From an uncultured Aliiroseovarius sp. (GTDB taxonomy: Bacteria > Pseudomonadota > Alphaproteobacteria > Rhodobacterales > Rhodobacteraceae), in the NCBI RefSeq assembly GCF_947497285.1, contig NZ_CANMFT010000001.1:434001-498000 (forward strand): a stretch of 64,000 nucleotides of DNA. Direction: 5' to 3'. The notes beneath the pieces are model-generated. The model had not been told where the DNA came from, searched no databases, and worked only from the letters and a program-made list of their open reading frames with translations. Both the position numbers and the translations under genes were made by a program. This document shows, piece by piece, positions 36,285 to 45,805 of the stretch. How positions within the stretch are numbered: position 1 is the stretch's first letter; the number at the start of each line of letters is the position of its first letter.

Positions 36285-37658
36285 ATGAGTGGTTTTGACT
36301 ACGACCTTTTCGTGATCGGCGGCGGGTCGGGCGGCGTGCGCGCCGGTCGCGTGGCGGCGGAAGGCGGCGCCACGGTGGCACTTGCCGAGGAATTTCGCAT
36401 GGGTGGCACCTGTGTGATCCGCGGCTGTGTGCCCAAAAAGCTGATGGTCTTTGCCTCGAATTACGGCCCCGCTGCGGACGATGCGCGCAGCTATGGGTGG
36501 GACTACGAGGGCGGACAGTTCCATTGGGATCGTTTCCAGCCGATGTTGCACGCCGAACTAGACCGACTTGAGGCGATCTATACCCGCAATCTGGGCAACT
36601 CCGGGGCGGATATCTTCAATGCCCGCGCGGTGGTGAAGGATGCCCACACGGTCGCCTTGTCCACTGGCGAAACTTTCACCGCCAAACATATTCTTGTGGC
36701 AACCGGTGGGCGGCCCTTCCTGCCCGACACGCCCGGCGCGGCCGAATTTGGCATTACATCGAATGAGGTGTTCAACCTTGAGACGTTCCCAAAGCGTATC
36801 CTGATTGTCGGCGGCGGTTACATCGCTTGTGAATTTGCCTGCATTTTCAATGGTCTGGGCGCGCATGTCGCGCAATGGTATCGCGGCGCGCAGATCTTGC
36901 GCGGGTTCGATGACGAAGTGCGCGGGTTCCTGGCCGAACACATCAGCGCGCGCGGTGTGGACCTGCATGTGGGGCTGGAGGTCGAACGGATGGAGCGGCG
37001 CAACACGGAAAATGGTGATGCGATCTGGGTAAAGGGGACGGACGGGCGTGAAGAGGTCTTTGACCAGGTGCTTTTTGCCACGGGCCGTGTCGCCAACACC
37101 GATGGCATGGGGCTGGAAGAGGTCGGTGTCACCCTTGGCCGCTCCGGCGAGGTAATCGTGGATGACTACAGCCAGACCGCCGTGCCGTCGATTTATGCCG
37201 TAGGGGATGTCACAAACCGGATCAACCTGACCCCGGTGGCGATCCGCGAAGGCATGGCCTTTGTCGAAACCGTGTTCAACGGCACCCCGACCAAACCGGA
37301 CCACGAAAACGTCGCCTCGGCAGTGTTCACACAACCCGAATACGGCACCGTCGGTCTGAGCGAGGAAGCCGCCCGCGCACAAGAGAAGATCGATGTCTAC
37401 TGCGCCGCCTTCCGCCCGATGCAGAAAAGCTTCATCGGTTCGACGGAAAGGGTCTTGTTCAAACTCATCGTCAGCCAGAAAAGCCAGAAGGTTCTGGGTT
37501 GCCATATTGTTGGGGACGGGGCGGGCGAAATGATCCAATTGGCTGCCGTCGCCGTAAAAATGGGGGCAACCAAACAGGATTTTGACCGGACCGTGGCCGT
37601 GCACCCGACCATGTCCGAAGAAATCGTGCTGATGAAGTCGCCCACCCGCAGCGACTGA
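36285..37658 (+). CDS. gor: Glutathione-disulfide reductase
   Basis: NADPH-dependent flavoenzyme that keeps glutathione reduced. The 457-aa protein has the FAD motif VIGGGSGGVRAGRVAA at 10-25, the redox cysteines C43 and C48 in GTCVIRGCVPKK, the NAD(P)H motif LIVGGGYIACEFA near 170-185, and the C-terminal HPTMSEE dyad. It matches the glutathione reductase subgroup rather than lipoamide dehydrogenase by its GTCVIRGCVP signature. A hairpin follows its stop. Confidence 0.95.
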   Translation: MSGFDYDLFVIGGGSGGVRAGRVAAEGGATVALAEEFRMGGTCVIRGCVPKKLMVFASNYGPAADDARSYGWDYEGGQFHWDRFQPMLHAELDRLEAIYTRNLGNSGADIFNARAVVKDAHTVALSTGETFTAKHILVATGGRPFLPDTPGAAEFGITSNEVFNLETFPKRILIVGGGYIACEFACIFNGLGAHVAQWYRGAQILRGFDDEVRGFLAEHISARGVDLHVGLEVERMERRNTENGDAIWVKGTDGREEVFDQVLFATGRVANTDGMGLEEVGVTLGRSGEVIVDDYSQTAVPSIYAVGDVTNRINLTPVAIREGMAFVETVFNGTPTKPDHENVASAVFTQPEYGTVGLSEEAARAQEKIDVYCAAFRPMQKSFIGSTERVLFKLIVSQKSQKVLGCHIVGDGAGEMIQLAAVAVKMGATKQDFDRTVAVHPTMSEEIVLMKSPTRSD

Positions 37659-37703
37659 GCTTTGATCCGGGTCTCTACGCCGCCCGCGTCGAAAAACAAC
37701 CGA

Positions 37704-37728
37704 AAAGGCGGCATCTTGCGCCGCCTTT
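37704..37728 (+). terminator. Terminator-like hairpin after gor
   Basis: AAAGGCGGC at 37704-37712 pairs perfectly with GCCGCCTTT at 37720-37728 around a 7-base loop. The T-run is only three bases, so termination may be partial. Confidence 0.7.
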
Positions 37729-37801
37729 ACCTTGAAATCCGCCCTGCAAAGGGTCAGGTATGAACGCAATACCTTGTTTGACTTGGAAGGAATTTGACCA
37801 G

Positions 37802-38947
37802 ATGGCCAGCGATAATGGCGGTCCCTGGGGCGGCGGTGGAAACCGTGGCGGCTCTGGTGGGCGCCCCCCCTCGAATGGTGGTGGCAATCGCGGCGGCAAA
37901 GAGCCCCCGCAAATGCCCGAGATTGATGAGTTGATGAAGAAGGGGCAAGAGCAGTTGCGCGTGCTCATGGGCGGACGCGGCGACAAAGGTCGCGGCGCTG
38001 GTCAGGGCGGCGAAGGCAACGGCCCCAACTTAGGGCGTGGCTCGATCCTGTTGATCGCGCTGGTCGCGGTCGCGGTTTGGGTATATGCCAGTTTTTATCG
38101 CGTCGACACCTCGGAGCAATCGGTCGAGCTTTTGTTCGGTGAACGTTACGGCGTTGGCCAAGAGGGTCTGAACTTTGCGCCTTGGCCGGTTGTGACCAGG
38201 GAGATCTATCCGGTGACGCGTGAGAACGTGATCAACATCGGCGACGGGGTCAGCGAAGGCCTGATGCTGACAGGTGACGAAAACATCGTTGATATCGATT
38301 TTCAGGTTGTTTGGAACATCTCGGACCTTGAGAAGTTCGTGTTCAATCTGGCAGCCCCAGAAAACACCATTCAGGCCGTGTCGGAATCAGCCATGCGCGA
38401 GATTATCGCACGCTCTCGCCTGTCTCCGATCCTGACCTCGGATCGTGGTATCATCCAACAGGATCTGCAAGATCTGATCCAGTCGACGCTGGATGGGTAT
38501 CAGTCGGGCGTCAACATCGTTCGTGTGAACTTTGACAAGGCCGACCCGCCCGAGGACGTGATCGACAGCTTCCGCGAAGTGCAAGCGGCCGAACAGACCC
38601 GCGACACGTTGCAAAAACAAGCGGACGCTTATGCGAACCGCGTCGTTGCCGAAGCACGTGGTGAAGCCGCTCAGTTGATGGAGCAAGCCGAAGGGTATCG
38701 CGCCCGCGTCGTGAACGAAGCCGAAGGTGAAGCCGCACGCTTCATCGCGGTTTATGACGAATACGCCAAGGCGCCGGACATCACGCGCAAGAGACTCTAT
38801 CTGGAAACGATCGAAAAAGTGATGAAGAGCGTGGACAAGGTAATTCTTGATCAGGGCATCGGCGGAGAAGGGGGGGTTGTTCCTTACCTGCCGCTGAATG
38901 AACTGACGCGCAAACCGGCGCAAACAACGGACGGGGGGGCGAACTGA
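37802..38947 (+). CDS. hflK: FtsH protease regulator HflK
   Basis: SPFH/band-7 membrane protein that forms a large ring complex with HflC around FtsH. The 381-aa product has a Gly-rich N-terminal region (GGPWGGGGNRGG, NRGGKEPPQ), a TM helix at about 82-98, then the band-7 domain and a coiled coil rich in Ala/Glu (EARGEAAQLMEQAEGYRARV). ATG 37802 is preferred over ATG 37760; AAGGAA lies about 10 bases upstream. The stop shares one base with the start of hflC. ftsH itself is in the same window at 54 kb. Confidence 0.94.
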   Translation: MASDNGGPWGGGGNRGGSGGRPPSNGGGNRGGKEPPQMPEIDELMKKGQEQLRVLMGGRGDKGRGAGQGGEGNGPNLGRGSILLIALVAVAVWVYASFYRVDTSEQSVELLFGERYGVGQEGLNFAPWPVVTREIYPVTRENVINIGDGVSEGLMLTGDENIVDIDFQVVWNISDLEKFVFNLAAPENTIQAVSESAMREIIARSRLSPILTSDRGIIQQDLQDLIQSTLDGYQSGVNIVRVNFDKADPPEDVIDSFREVQAAEQTRDTLQKQADAYANRVVAEARGEAAQLMEQAEGYRARVVNEAEGEAARFIAVYDEYAKAPDITRKRLYLETIEKVMKSVDKVILDQGIGGEGGVVPYLPLNELTRKPAQTTDGGAN

Positions 38948-39816
38948 TGAAACGCACTCAAATCATCCTGATCGCCGTTGTGGCGCTGCTGTTTGGCGCG
39001 TTGCAGGCTGTCTATATTGTCGATGAACGCCAAACAGCCCTGCGGCTGTGGTTTGGTGAAGTGCAAGCCGAGATCACCGATCCCGGCCTGTATTTCAAAA
39101 TTCCCGTGTTTCACGAGATCGTCAAATATGACGCTCGGATCCTGCCTTTGGAAACCAGCAAGCTTGAAGTGACGCCAGCAGACAGCCGGCGGCTTGAAGT
39201 TGACGCGTTTGCTCGCTGGCGCATTTCCGATGCCAAGCAGTTCCGCCGCGCAGTCGGCGCAAGCTCGATTGCCGGTGCGCAACCGCGTCTTGAGCGGATC
39301 CTGAACGCAGAGCTGCGTGAGGTTTTGGGTAAAGTGAACTCGAATGCGGTTCTGTCCGCTGACCGTGTTCTGCTGATGAACCAGATCCGCGATCAAGCCC
39401 GTGCCCAAGCGGCGTCGCTTGGCGTCGAAATCATCGACGTGCGTATCAAACGTGCCGATCTGCCCAAGCAGAACCTTGAAGCTACGTTTGAACGGATGCG
39501 CGCCGAACGCCAACGTCTGGCCGCAGATGAAATCGCCCGCGGTAACGAAGCGGCCCAGCGTTTGCGGGCCACCGCTGACCGGACCGTGGTTGAAACCGTG
39601 TCCGAGGCACGCAAACAGGCGCAGATCATTCGTGGTGAGGCAGACGCCCGCCGCAATGGCATCTTGGCAAATGCGTTGGGTCGCGACCCTGAATTCTATG
39701 CGTTCATGCGGTCGCTTGAAGCCTATGAGAATTCGTTGGTCGGGGGCACTTCTTCGATGGTGATTTCGCCCGACAGCGAGTTCTTCGACTATCTGAAATC
39801 GGATACGGGTCGCTGA
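38947..39816 (+). CDS. hflC: FtsH protease regulator HflC
   Basis: Partner of HflK. The 289-aa protein has an N-terminal TM anchor (QIILIAVVALLFGALQAVYI, about 4-23), a band-7 domain, then the coiled coil with EAAQRLRATADRTVVETVSE. SLGVEIIDVRIKRADLP is the family hallmark. Its first base is the last base of hflK and its last base is the first of the DUF2065 gene. Confidence 0.95.
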   Translation: MKRTQIILIAVVALLFGALQAVYIVDERQTALRLWFGEVQAEITDPGLYFKIPVFHEIVKYDARILPLETSKLEVTPADSRRLEVDAFARWRISDAKQFRRAVGASSIAGAQPRLERILNAELREVLGKVNSNAVLSADRVLLMNQIRDQARAQAASLGVEIIDVRIKRADLPKQNLEATFERMRAERQRLAADEIARGNEAAQRLRATADRTVVETVSEARKQAQIIRGEADARRNGILANALGRDPEFYAFMRSLEAYENSLVGGTSSMVISPDSEFFDYLKSDTGR

Positions 39817-40001
39817 TGTCCCTGATCCTGTTAGGGTTCGGGCTTGTGCTCGTGATCGAGGGGCTGGTGTTCGCACTGGCCCCTTCGCGTTTGGACGATC
39901 TGGTGGCCATGATGGCCGCCCTCAGCCGTGATCAGCGGCGAATGATGGGGCTGGTCGCCATCGCATTGGGCGTTTTGCTGGTGTGGCTGTCGCGCCTGTA
40001 A
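39816..40001 (+). CDS. DUF2065 small membrane protein
   Basis: A 61-aa protein with two TM helices (about 1-20 and 41-59) and the DUF2065 pattern LGFGLVLVIEGLVFALAPSR and RRMMGLVAIALGVLLVWL. It follows hflC with a one-base overlap, the normal alphaproteobacterial and gammaproteobacterial arrangement. Function is unknown but linked by position to the HflKC complex. Confidence 0.88.
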   Translation: MSLILLGFGLVLVIEGLVFALAPSRLDDLVAMMAALSRDQRRMMGLVAIALGVLLVWLSRL

Positions 40002-40083
40002 AGGCTGTGTCGTCCTTGCTGACCCAGTGCGACATCTGCGTCAAACCCCATATTTTGCTTGATATGTCAGGCTGGTCGTTTAT

Positions 40084-40100
40084 CGATGCATGGGGCATCG
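40084..40100 (+). other. Hairpin in the desaturase 5' region
   Basis: CGATGC at 40084-40089 pairs with GCATCG at 40095-40100 around ATGGG. It ends 14 bases before the desaturase ATG, just upstream of the probable ribosome site AGCAGG. Its function is not known. Confidence 0.4.
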
Positions 40101-40114
40101 TAAAAAGCAGGCAT

Positions 40115-41149
40115 ATGAAACACTCACCAGACTTTCCGAAATCATCCGAATCGACACGATCTGCGAAAGACTGGGTCAAAACACTAGCCACCTACCGCGA
40201 GCCCGATCTGGGGCGCAGTTTTTTCGAGCTTGCCGTCAGCATCGGTCCGTTCTTGGCGCTTTGGGTGCTGGCGTGGATGTCGATGTCGGTCAGTCTGTGG
40301 CTGACGCTTGGCCTGTCCATCCTGAACGCCCTGTTCCTGCTGCGCTTGTTCACCATCCAACATGATTGCGGCCACGGCTCGTTTTTCAAACACCGCGCGG
40401 TCAGCGATTGGGTCGGGCGGGTGATCGGGGTGCTGACCCTGACCCCCTATGCGGTCTGGCGCCGCACGCATTCGATCCACCACAGTGCGGCTGGCAATCT
40501 GGGCAAGCGTGGGATCGGGGATATCCTGACCCTGACGGTGGCTGAATACAACGACCTGTCACGGTTCGAGCAGTTCAAATACCGCCTGTATCGCAACCCT
40601 GTGGTGTTGTTTGGCTTCGCGCCCAGCTACTTGTTTTTCCTGCAAAACCGACTGCCGTTCGGCCTGATGAAGGGTCTGCGCTATTGGATCAGCGCAATGG
40701 GCACCAATCTGGTTATCGTCGCGGCGCTGACGGTGATCTGGTATTTCGGCGGCCTTCCGGCGCTGTTGCTGATCTTCTTGCCCTCGACCCTGTTGGCGGC
40801 CACGGCTGGCATGTGGCTTTTCTATGTGCAGCATCAGTTTGAAAACACCCATTGGAGCGGCGAGGAAGACTGGCAGCTTCATGATGCCGCGCTGCATGGC
40901 AGCTCGCACTACGTCATGCCGCGGGTGTTGCAGTGGTTCAGCGCCAATATTGGCATCCACCATGTTCACCACCTCTACAGCCGCATTCCCTTCTATCGGC
41001 TGACGGAAGTGCTGCGCGACCATGCCGATCTGGCACAGGCGAACCGCATGACGATCCGCGAAAGCCTCGTGTGCGCCCGGCTTCACCTGTGGGACGAAAA
41101 AAGCCACCGCCTGTTGTCCTTTTCCCAAGCCAACGCGCTTTACGGCTGA
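40115..41149 (+). CDS. Membrane fatty-acid desaturase
   Basis: Di-iron membrane enzyme that introduces a double bond in acyl chains. The 344-aa product has the three histidine boxes: HDCGH at 83-87, HSIHH at 119-123 and HHVHH at 282-286. Hydrophobic pairs lie between them, giving about four to six TM segments. Box spacing fits the acyl-lipid (omega-6/delta-12 like) desaturase family, although regiospecificity cannot be read from sequence. ATG 40115 is preferred over the open upstream frame from 39983. Confidence 0.92.
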   Translation: MKHSPDFPKSSESTRSAKDWVKTLATYREPDLGRSFFELAVSIGPFLALWVLAWMSMSVSLWLTLGLSILNALFLLRLFTIQHDCGHGSFFKHRAVSDWVGRVIGVLTLTPYAVWRRTHSIHHSAAGNLGKRGIGDILTLTVAEYNDLSRFEQFKYRLYRNPVVLFGFAPSYLFFLQNRLPFGLMKGLRYWISAMGTNLVIVAALTVIWYFGGLPALLLIFLPSTLLAATAGMWLFYVQHQFENTHWSGEEDWQLHDAALHGSSHYVMPRVLQWFSANIGIHHVHHLYSRIPFYRLTEVLRDHADLAQANRMTIRESLVCARLHLWDEKSHRLLSFSQANALYG

Positions 41150-41330
41150 CCCGACAGCGGGGGGTGCCGACGGCATTTTCCCGCCTCTGTCAGCACGGTG
41201 GCGCCGGTGACGGCAGATCACATGGCAGTGAATGGGTGTTACGAACTTTGCGTTGCGCTTTTGCCGCCCTATCTAGACAGTATTCATGATCGGGTTTCGA
41301 CCCGAACCGGTTTCTTGAAAGGAGAGAGGT

Positions 41331-42824
41331 GTGAAAGTGCAGGCGATTTCCCCCCAAAATAATCAGATGTGGGGCATGCGCGCCTTCGTCGGGCTTGTCA
41401 TGGCCGTGGCCGTGACCCTGGCATCAGGGCTAAAAGCCGAAGCGCGCGGTGTGCCCGAAAGCTTTGCCGATCTGGCCGAGCAGGTCAGCCCGGCTGTTGT
41501 CAACATCACGACATCAACCCTTGTGGCCCAGCGAACAGGCAACCAGCCCATGGTGCCCGAAGGCAGCCCGTTCGAGGATTTCTTCCGCGATTTCCTTGAT
41601 CGCAATCAGCCCGGTGGGCCGAACGGCAACGGCGAACCTCAGCGTCAGCGGCGCAGTCAGGCACTTGGCTCGGGGTTTGTGATCTCGGAGGATGGGTTCA
41701 TCGTGACCAACAACCACGTCATCGAGGGCGCGGATGAAATCATGATCGAGTTCTTCGGCGGTGGCGACCAGTTGGCCGCCAAGGTGATCGGCACCGATCC
41801 CAACACGGACATCGCGCTGTTGAAGGTTGAAAGCGACGGCCCGCTGCCGTTTGTCAGCTTCGGCGACAGCGATATCATGCGTGTCGGCGATTGGGTGATG
41901 GCTGTTGGTAATCCGTTGGGGCAGGGGTTTTCGGTCTCAGCCGGGATCGTGTCGCAAAGGAACCGCGAGCTGTCAGGCGCCTATGACGACTACATCCAGA
42001 CCGACGCGGCGATCAATCGGGGCAACTCGGGCGGTCCGCTGTTCAACATGAACGCCGAGGTGATCGGCGTGAACACTGCGATTCTTAGCCCGAATGGCGG
42101 CTCGATCGGTATCGGCTTTGCGATGTCCTCGGCCGTGGTCAAACGTGTTGTGGATCAGTTGAAGGAATTCGGCGAAACCCGTCGCGGCTGGCTGGGTGTG
42201 CGCATTCAGGACATCACCGACGATATTGCTGAAGCCATGGCGCTGGACGGCACCAATGGCGCATTGATCACCGATGTTCCCGAAGGCCCGGCGAAAGAGG
42301 CTGGCATTCTGCCCAACGACATCATTCTGTCCTTCGACGGCGTCGATGTCACCGACACGCGCGAATTGGTGCGCATCGTTGGCAATGCGCCTGTGGGCAA
42401 GGCCGTGCGCGTGGTGGTGTTGCGGGGTGGCAAGACCGAGACCCTGAAAATCACGCTTGGACGACGCGAAGATGCGGTCGCGGGTTCGACCCCGGGGTCG
42501 GAAAACGAAACGCCCGAGGCCCCCGCGGAAGACAAGATCCTCGGCATGACGCTGGGCGAACTTGACGACACACGCCGTGAAGAACTTGGCCTGAAACCCG
42601 GCGCCACCGGTCTGGTCGTGCTGGACATCGATGAGGACACGGAAGCCTTTGAAAAAGGGATGCGTGCGGGCGATGTGGTGGCCGAAGCCGGGCAGCAACC
42701 CGTCGGGTCGATCGAAGACCTGAAGGCGCAACTTGAGGCTGCCAAGGACGGTGGACGCAAGTCGGTTCTGCTTTTGGTGCGGCGCGACGACAACCCTCGT
42801 TTCGTGGCCTTGTCGCTGGACTGA
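41331..42824 (+). CDS. degP: DegP/HtrA-family periplasmic serine endoprotease
   Basis: Envelope quality-control protease and chaperone. The 497-aa product has a signal sequence (about 15-38), the catalytic triad H129 (TNNHVIEGAD), D160 (DPNTDIALL) and S233 (RGNSGGPLFN), and two PDZ domains (about 275-365 and 405-490). GTG 41331 is supported by the run GGAGAGAGG just before it. A stable CGGGT-TTCG-ACCCG hairpin at 41291-41304 lies in the leader. A tandem terminator follows. Confidence 0.94.
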   Translation: MKVQAISPQNNQMWGMRAFVGLVMAVAVTLASGLKAEARGVPESFADLAEQVSPAVVNITTSTLVAQRTGNQPMVPEGSPFEDFFRDFLDRNQPGGPNGNGEPQRQRRSQALGSGFVISEDGFIVTNNHVIEGADEIMIEFFGGGDQLAAKVIGTDPNTDIALLKVESDGPLPFVSFGDSDIMRVGDWVMAVGNPLGQGFSVSAGIVSQRNRELSGAYDDYIQTDAAINRGNSGGPLFNMNAEVIGVNTAILSPNGGSIGIGFAMSSAVVKRVVDQLKEFGETRRGWLGVRIQDITDDIAEAMALDGTNGALITDVPEGPAKEAGILPNDIILSFDGVDVTDTRELVRIVGNAPVGKAVRVVVLRGGKTETLKITLGRREDAVAGSTPGSENETPEAPAEDKILGMTLGELDDTRREELGLKPGATGLVVLDIDEDTEAFEKGMRAGDVVAEAGQQPVGSIEDLKAQLEAAKDGGRKSVLLLVRRDDNPRFVALSLD

Positions 42825-42843
42825 TCCGCAAAAAACAAAAAAA

Positions 42844-42902
42844 CCCCCGCTCGGTTGACCGGGCGGGGGAGAATGACCGCGCCGTTTGGCGCGGTTTTTT
42901 TT
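42844..42902 (+). terminator. Tandem terminator hairpins after degP
   Basis: The first stem is CCCCCGC/GCGGGGG at 42844-42869. The second is ACCGCGCC/GGCGCGGT at 42876-42895, followed by eight T (42895-42902). They lie between degP and the converging DUF1127 gene; the A-run before the first hairpin lets it serve the minus strand. Confidence 0.92.
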
Positions 42903-42911
42903 ATGAGCGGT

Positions 42912-43109
42912 TCAGAGTTTTTCGATATCCGCGCGGCACAGGCCGATGTCGTCAAGATCGCGATCTGACAGTTGCAGCAGTGCGTTGCGTGTTGAACGCG
43001 CATCTTTCCATGCCGCGAACGAGGCGACTGCGCCCCGAATAACAGTGGAAAGGCGACCCCCGAAGGACGCACCATTTGCGGGGATGTATGTCGTTTCGAA
43101 AGCAGCCAT
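42912..43109 (-). CDS. DUF1127 small protein
   Basis: A 65-aa protein ending WKDARSTRNALLQLSDRDLD and DIGLCRADIEKL, the typical DUF1127 pattern. Such proteins are small, Arg-rich, and in some alphaproteobacteria bind RNA or influence phosphate and stress responses. ATG 43109 is preferred over ATG 43115 because AAGGA is then 7 bases upstream. The open frame extends to 43229 but without a family match. Confidence 0.9.
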   Translation of the reverse strand: MAAFETTYIPANGASFGGRLSTVIRGAVASFAAWKDARSTRNALLQLSDRDLDDIGLCRADIEKL

Positions 43110-43331
43110 TTTCATGTCCTTCTCGGTAAAGAATACTGCGGTTTGCATCATTGCGTTGGCCGGCATGTAGAACCGAATAGCGGGTTCAACAAGGCCCCAA
43201 ATTGCATGACTCATATGCGTTTTCTGCAACGGGTCGCTTTCGGTTTGTTCGAGGTCGAAAACAGGCTGAAACGACTATGAAACGTGTCATTCTTTTGCAG
43301 CCCGGGGGATGCACTGTGTCGCAAAAGCATC

Positions 43332-43356
43332 ACATCAGATGGCCTCGGTCTGATGT
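43332..43356. promoter_or_regulatory. Inverted repeat ACATCAGA-N9-TCTGATGT
   Basis: ACATCAGA at 43332-43339 and TCTGATGT at 43349-43356 are perfect complements. A TCACGTGA palindrome overlaps the end (43356-43363). It has the size of a dimeric-regulator operator and lies about 130 bases before ruvC. Confidence 0.45.
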
Positions 43357-43394
43357 CACGTGATCACCTTGTGTTGCAAATCTTTCTGGCGCGT

Positions 43395-43409
43395 GTTCTT
43401 GTTTCGTGC
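43395..43409 (+). promoter_or_regulatory. SOS-box-like motif upstream of ruvCAB
   Basis: GTTC-N7-GTGC differs in one base from the alphaproteobacterial LexA box GTTC-N7-GTTC. It lies 74 bases before the ruvC start. ruvCAB is a common SOS target, so the location is sensible, but the match is imperfect. Confidence 0.35.
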
Positions 43410-43483
43410 TAGTCCGGTTTTCAACAAGGTCGCCGCGCATCATGCGCCAGCGGCCGGGCAGAGCAGACAGGGCAGGGTGCAAC

Positions 43484-43990
43484 ATGCGTGTTATTGGCAT
43501 TGACCCGGGGCTAAGGAACCTTGGTTGGGGCGTGATCGACACCGACGGCACCCGCATGTCCCATGTGGCCAACGGGATCTGTCATTCGCGCACCGGTGAA
43601 CTGGCTGCGCGACTGTTGTCTCTTTACGACCAACTGACCGACGTGCTGGCGCAATTCGCCCCCGAAACTGCGGCAGTCGAACAGACTTTCGTGAACAAGG
43701 ACGCCGTCGCCACCCTGAAGCTGGGGCAAGCACGCGGCATCGCTTTGCTGGTGCCTGCCAAGGCGGGGCTTCCCATCGGGGAATACGCGCCCAATGCGGT
43801 GAAGAAGGCCGTAGTGGGTGTGGGCCATGCCGATAAGAAACAGGTCGAGCATATGGTGAAAATGCAATTGCCCGGCGTTCAGATCAAAGGGGCCGATGCC
43901 GCCGACGCGCTGGCCATCGCGATCTGCCATGCCTTTCACGCCCAGACTGCGGGCCGTCTGGAAGCCGCGTTAAAGAAAGCCACAGCATGA
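43484..43990 (+). CDS. ruvC: Holliday junction endonuclease RuvC
   Basis: Resolves Holliday junctions with RuvAB. The 168-aa product begins [17 protein letters not shown] with catalytic D7, has the second acidic site in [11 protein letters not shown], and the terminal acidic pair in [18 protein letters not shown] 43484 is preferred over the open frame from 43406. The stop overlaps the ruvA ATG by four bases. Confidence 0.96.
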   Translation: MRVIGIDPGLRNLGWGVIDTDGTRMSHVANGICHSRTGELAARLLSLYDQLTDVLAQFAPETAAVEQTFVNKDAVATLKLGQARGIALLVPAKAGLPIGEYAPNAVKKAVVGVGHADKKQVEHMVKMQLPGVQIKGADAADALAIAICHAFHAQTAGRLEAALKKATA

Positions 43991-44664
43991 TTGGTAAAAT
44001 CGCAGGACGTCTGGATTACCGTGCCGATGATCATGTTCTGATCGACGTGCGCGGCGTGGGCTATCTTGTCTATGTCTCGGACCGCACCATGGCCAGCCTG
44101 CCCGGACCGGGCGAAGCTGTCGCGCTCTATACCGAGCTTTTGGTGCGCGAGGATAATCTGCAACTGTTCGGCTTCACCACCCTTGTCGAAAAAGAATGGC
44201 ACAGGCTGTTGATGAGCGTGCAGGGTATCGGTGCGAAAGCCTCGATGGCGATCCTTGGCACGTTGGGGCCGGACGGGGTCAGCCGCGCGATCGCATTGGG
44301 CGACTGGAACGCTGTGAAAGCCGCCAAGGGGCTTGGCCCGAAAACCGCGCAGCGCGTGGTGTTGGAGCTGAAAGACAAGGCGGCATCTGTCATGGCGCTG
44401 TCGGGTCAGGCATCGGTGGCCACAGGTGCACCTGCGACGGATGATGCGGTGATCGAGCCGAACATTCCGGCCACGCCCATCACTCCGCCCGCGCCGGCGG
44501 GCAATGCCGCTGCTCAATCCGAGGCGCTGTCGGCCCTGACCAACCTCGGCTACGCGCCCGGTGAAGCAGCGTCCGCCGTCGCACAGGCGCTGGGCGAGGA
44601 TCCGTCGCTGGACACCTCCGGCCTGATCCGCGCCGCGCTGAAACTTCTTGCGCCCAAAGGGTAG
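43987..44664 (+). CDS. ruvA: Holliday junction DNA helicase subunit RuvA
   Basis: Binds four-way junctions and recruits RuvB. The 225-aa protein has domain I (about 1-65), the paired helix-hairpin-helix motifs in domain II ([17 protein letters not shown] and [16 protein letters not shown]), a flexible Pro/Ala linker (about 140-175) and domain III ([19 protein letters not shown]). The start overlaps ruvC by four bases and ruvB follows 17 bases later. Confidence 0.96.
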   Translation: MIGKIAGRLDYRADDHVLIDVRGVGYLVYVSDRTMASLPGPGEAVALYTELLVREDNLQLFGFTTLVEKEWHRLLMSVQGIGAKASMAILGTLGPDGVSRAIALGDWNAVKAAKGLGPKTAQRVVLELKDKAASVMALSGQASVATGAPATDDAVIEPNIPATPITPPAPAGNAAAQSEALSALTNLGYAPGEAASAVAQALGEDPSLDTSGLIRAALKLLAPKG

Positions 44665-44681
44665 GGGGCTAGAAGGATATT

Positions 44682-45749
44682 ATGACCGCCTCTGATCCTC
44701 TGAACACACCTGACCCGACGCTGCGCCCTGCGCCGCGACCTGAAGACACCGAGGATGTGAATCGCGCCCTGCGCCCGCAAACGCTGGGTGATTTCATCGG
44801 GCAGGCCGAGGCGCGTTCCAATCTTCGTATCTTCATCGAAAGCGCACGCAAGCGCAACGAGGCGATGGACCACGTGCTGTTCCACGGCCCGCCCGGTTTG
44901 GGTAAGACGACACTGGCGCAAATCATGGCGCGCGAGTTGGGCGTGAACTTCCGCATGACCTCTGGCCCCGTGCTGGCCAAGGCCGGTGATCTGGCCGCGA
45001 TCCTGACCAATCTGGAAGCCAATGACGTCTTGTTCATTGACGAAATTCACAGGCTCAATCCGGTGGTCGAAGAAGTGCTCTATCCCGCGCTGGAAGATTT
45101 CGAACTGGATCTGGTGATCGGCGAAGGGCCTGCGGCCCGCACCGTGCGGATCGAATTACAACCCTTCACGCTGGTCGGGGCAACGACGCGGTTGGGCCTT
45201 CTGACCACGCCGCTGCGCGATCGCTTCGGTATTCCTGTGCGGCTGCAATTTTATTCGGTCGATGAGTTGCACGAGATCGTGACCCGCAACGCCGTCAAAC
45301 TGGGCGCACCTGCCGACGAAGATGGCGCGCGCGAGATTGCCAAACGCGCCCGTGGCACACCGCGCATCGCCGGGCGGCTGTTGCGCCGCGTCGTTGATTT
45401 CGCGGTGGTCGAAGGCGACGGGCGGATCACCCGCGACCTCGCCGACAACGCGCTGACGCGGTTGGGTGTCGATCATCTGGGGTTGGACGGAGCGGATCGG
45501 CGCTATCTTGGCTTGATGGCAGAGCACTACGGCGGTGGCCCGGTGGGCATAGAAACCCTGTCCGCCGCTCTGTCCGAAAGCCGCGATGCGCTGGAAGAAG
45601 TGATCGAGCCGTTCCTTTTGCAACAAGGCTTGATCCAACGCACCCCTCGCGGGCGCATGCTGGGCCAGATTGCATGGCGACACCTCGGACTGACTGCCCC
45701 CGTTTCTCAACCGCGCGGTGCGGGACAAGGACAGCTTTTCGAAGGTTAG
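44682..45749 (+). CDS. ruvB: Holliday junction DNA helicase subunit RuvB
   Basis: Hexameric AAA+ motor for branch migration. The 355-aa protein has Walker [10 protein letters not shown] near residues 69-77, Walker [10 protein letters not shown], the sensor region [18 protein letters not shown] and a C-terminal winged helix with [14 protein letters not shown] lies about 6 bases before ATG 44682. It is the last gene of the ruvCAB unit. Confidence 0.97.
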   Translation: MTASDPLNTPDPTLRPAPRPEDTEDVNRALRPQTLGDFIGQAEARSNLRIFIESARKRNEAMDHVLFHGPPGLGKTTLAQIMARELGVNFRMTSGPVLAKAGDLAAILTNLEANDVLFIDEIHRLNPVVEEVLYPALEDFELDLVIGEGPAARTVRIELQPFTLVGATTRLGLLTTPLRDRFGIPVRLQFYSVDELHEIVTRNAVKLGAPADEDGAREIAKRARGTPRIAGRLLRRVVDFAVVEGDGRITRDLADNALTRLGVDHLGLDGADRRYLGLMAEHYGGGPVGIETLSAALSESRDALEEVIEPFLLQQGLIQRTPRGRMLGQIAWRHLGLTAPVSQPRGAGQGQLFEG

Positions 45750-45805
45750 CCCTTGAAACGCGCGTCCATTTGCGGGACATCACCCCGCAGATCAGGAGAC
45801 GCCAG

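Larger units (their letters stand above)
43110..43483. other. 374-base divergent regulatory region between DUF1127 and ruvC
   Basis: No gene is seen. The region must hold promoters for both flanking genes. It contains an inverted repeat at 43332-43356, a TCACGTGA palindrome at 43356-43363 and an SOS-box-like motif at 43395-43409, given separately. Confidence 0.6.
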
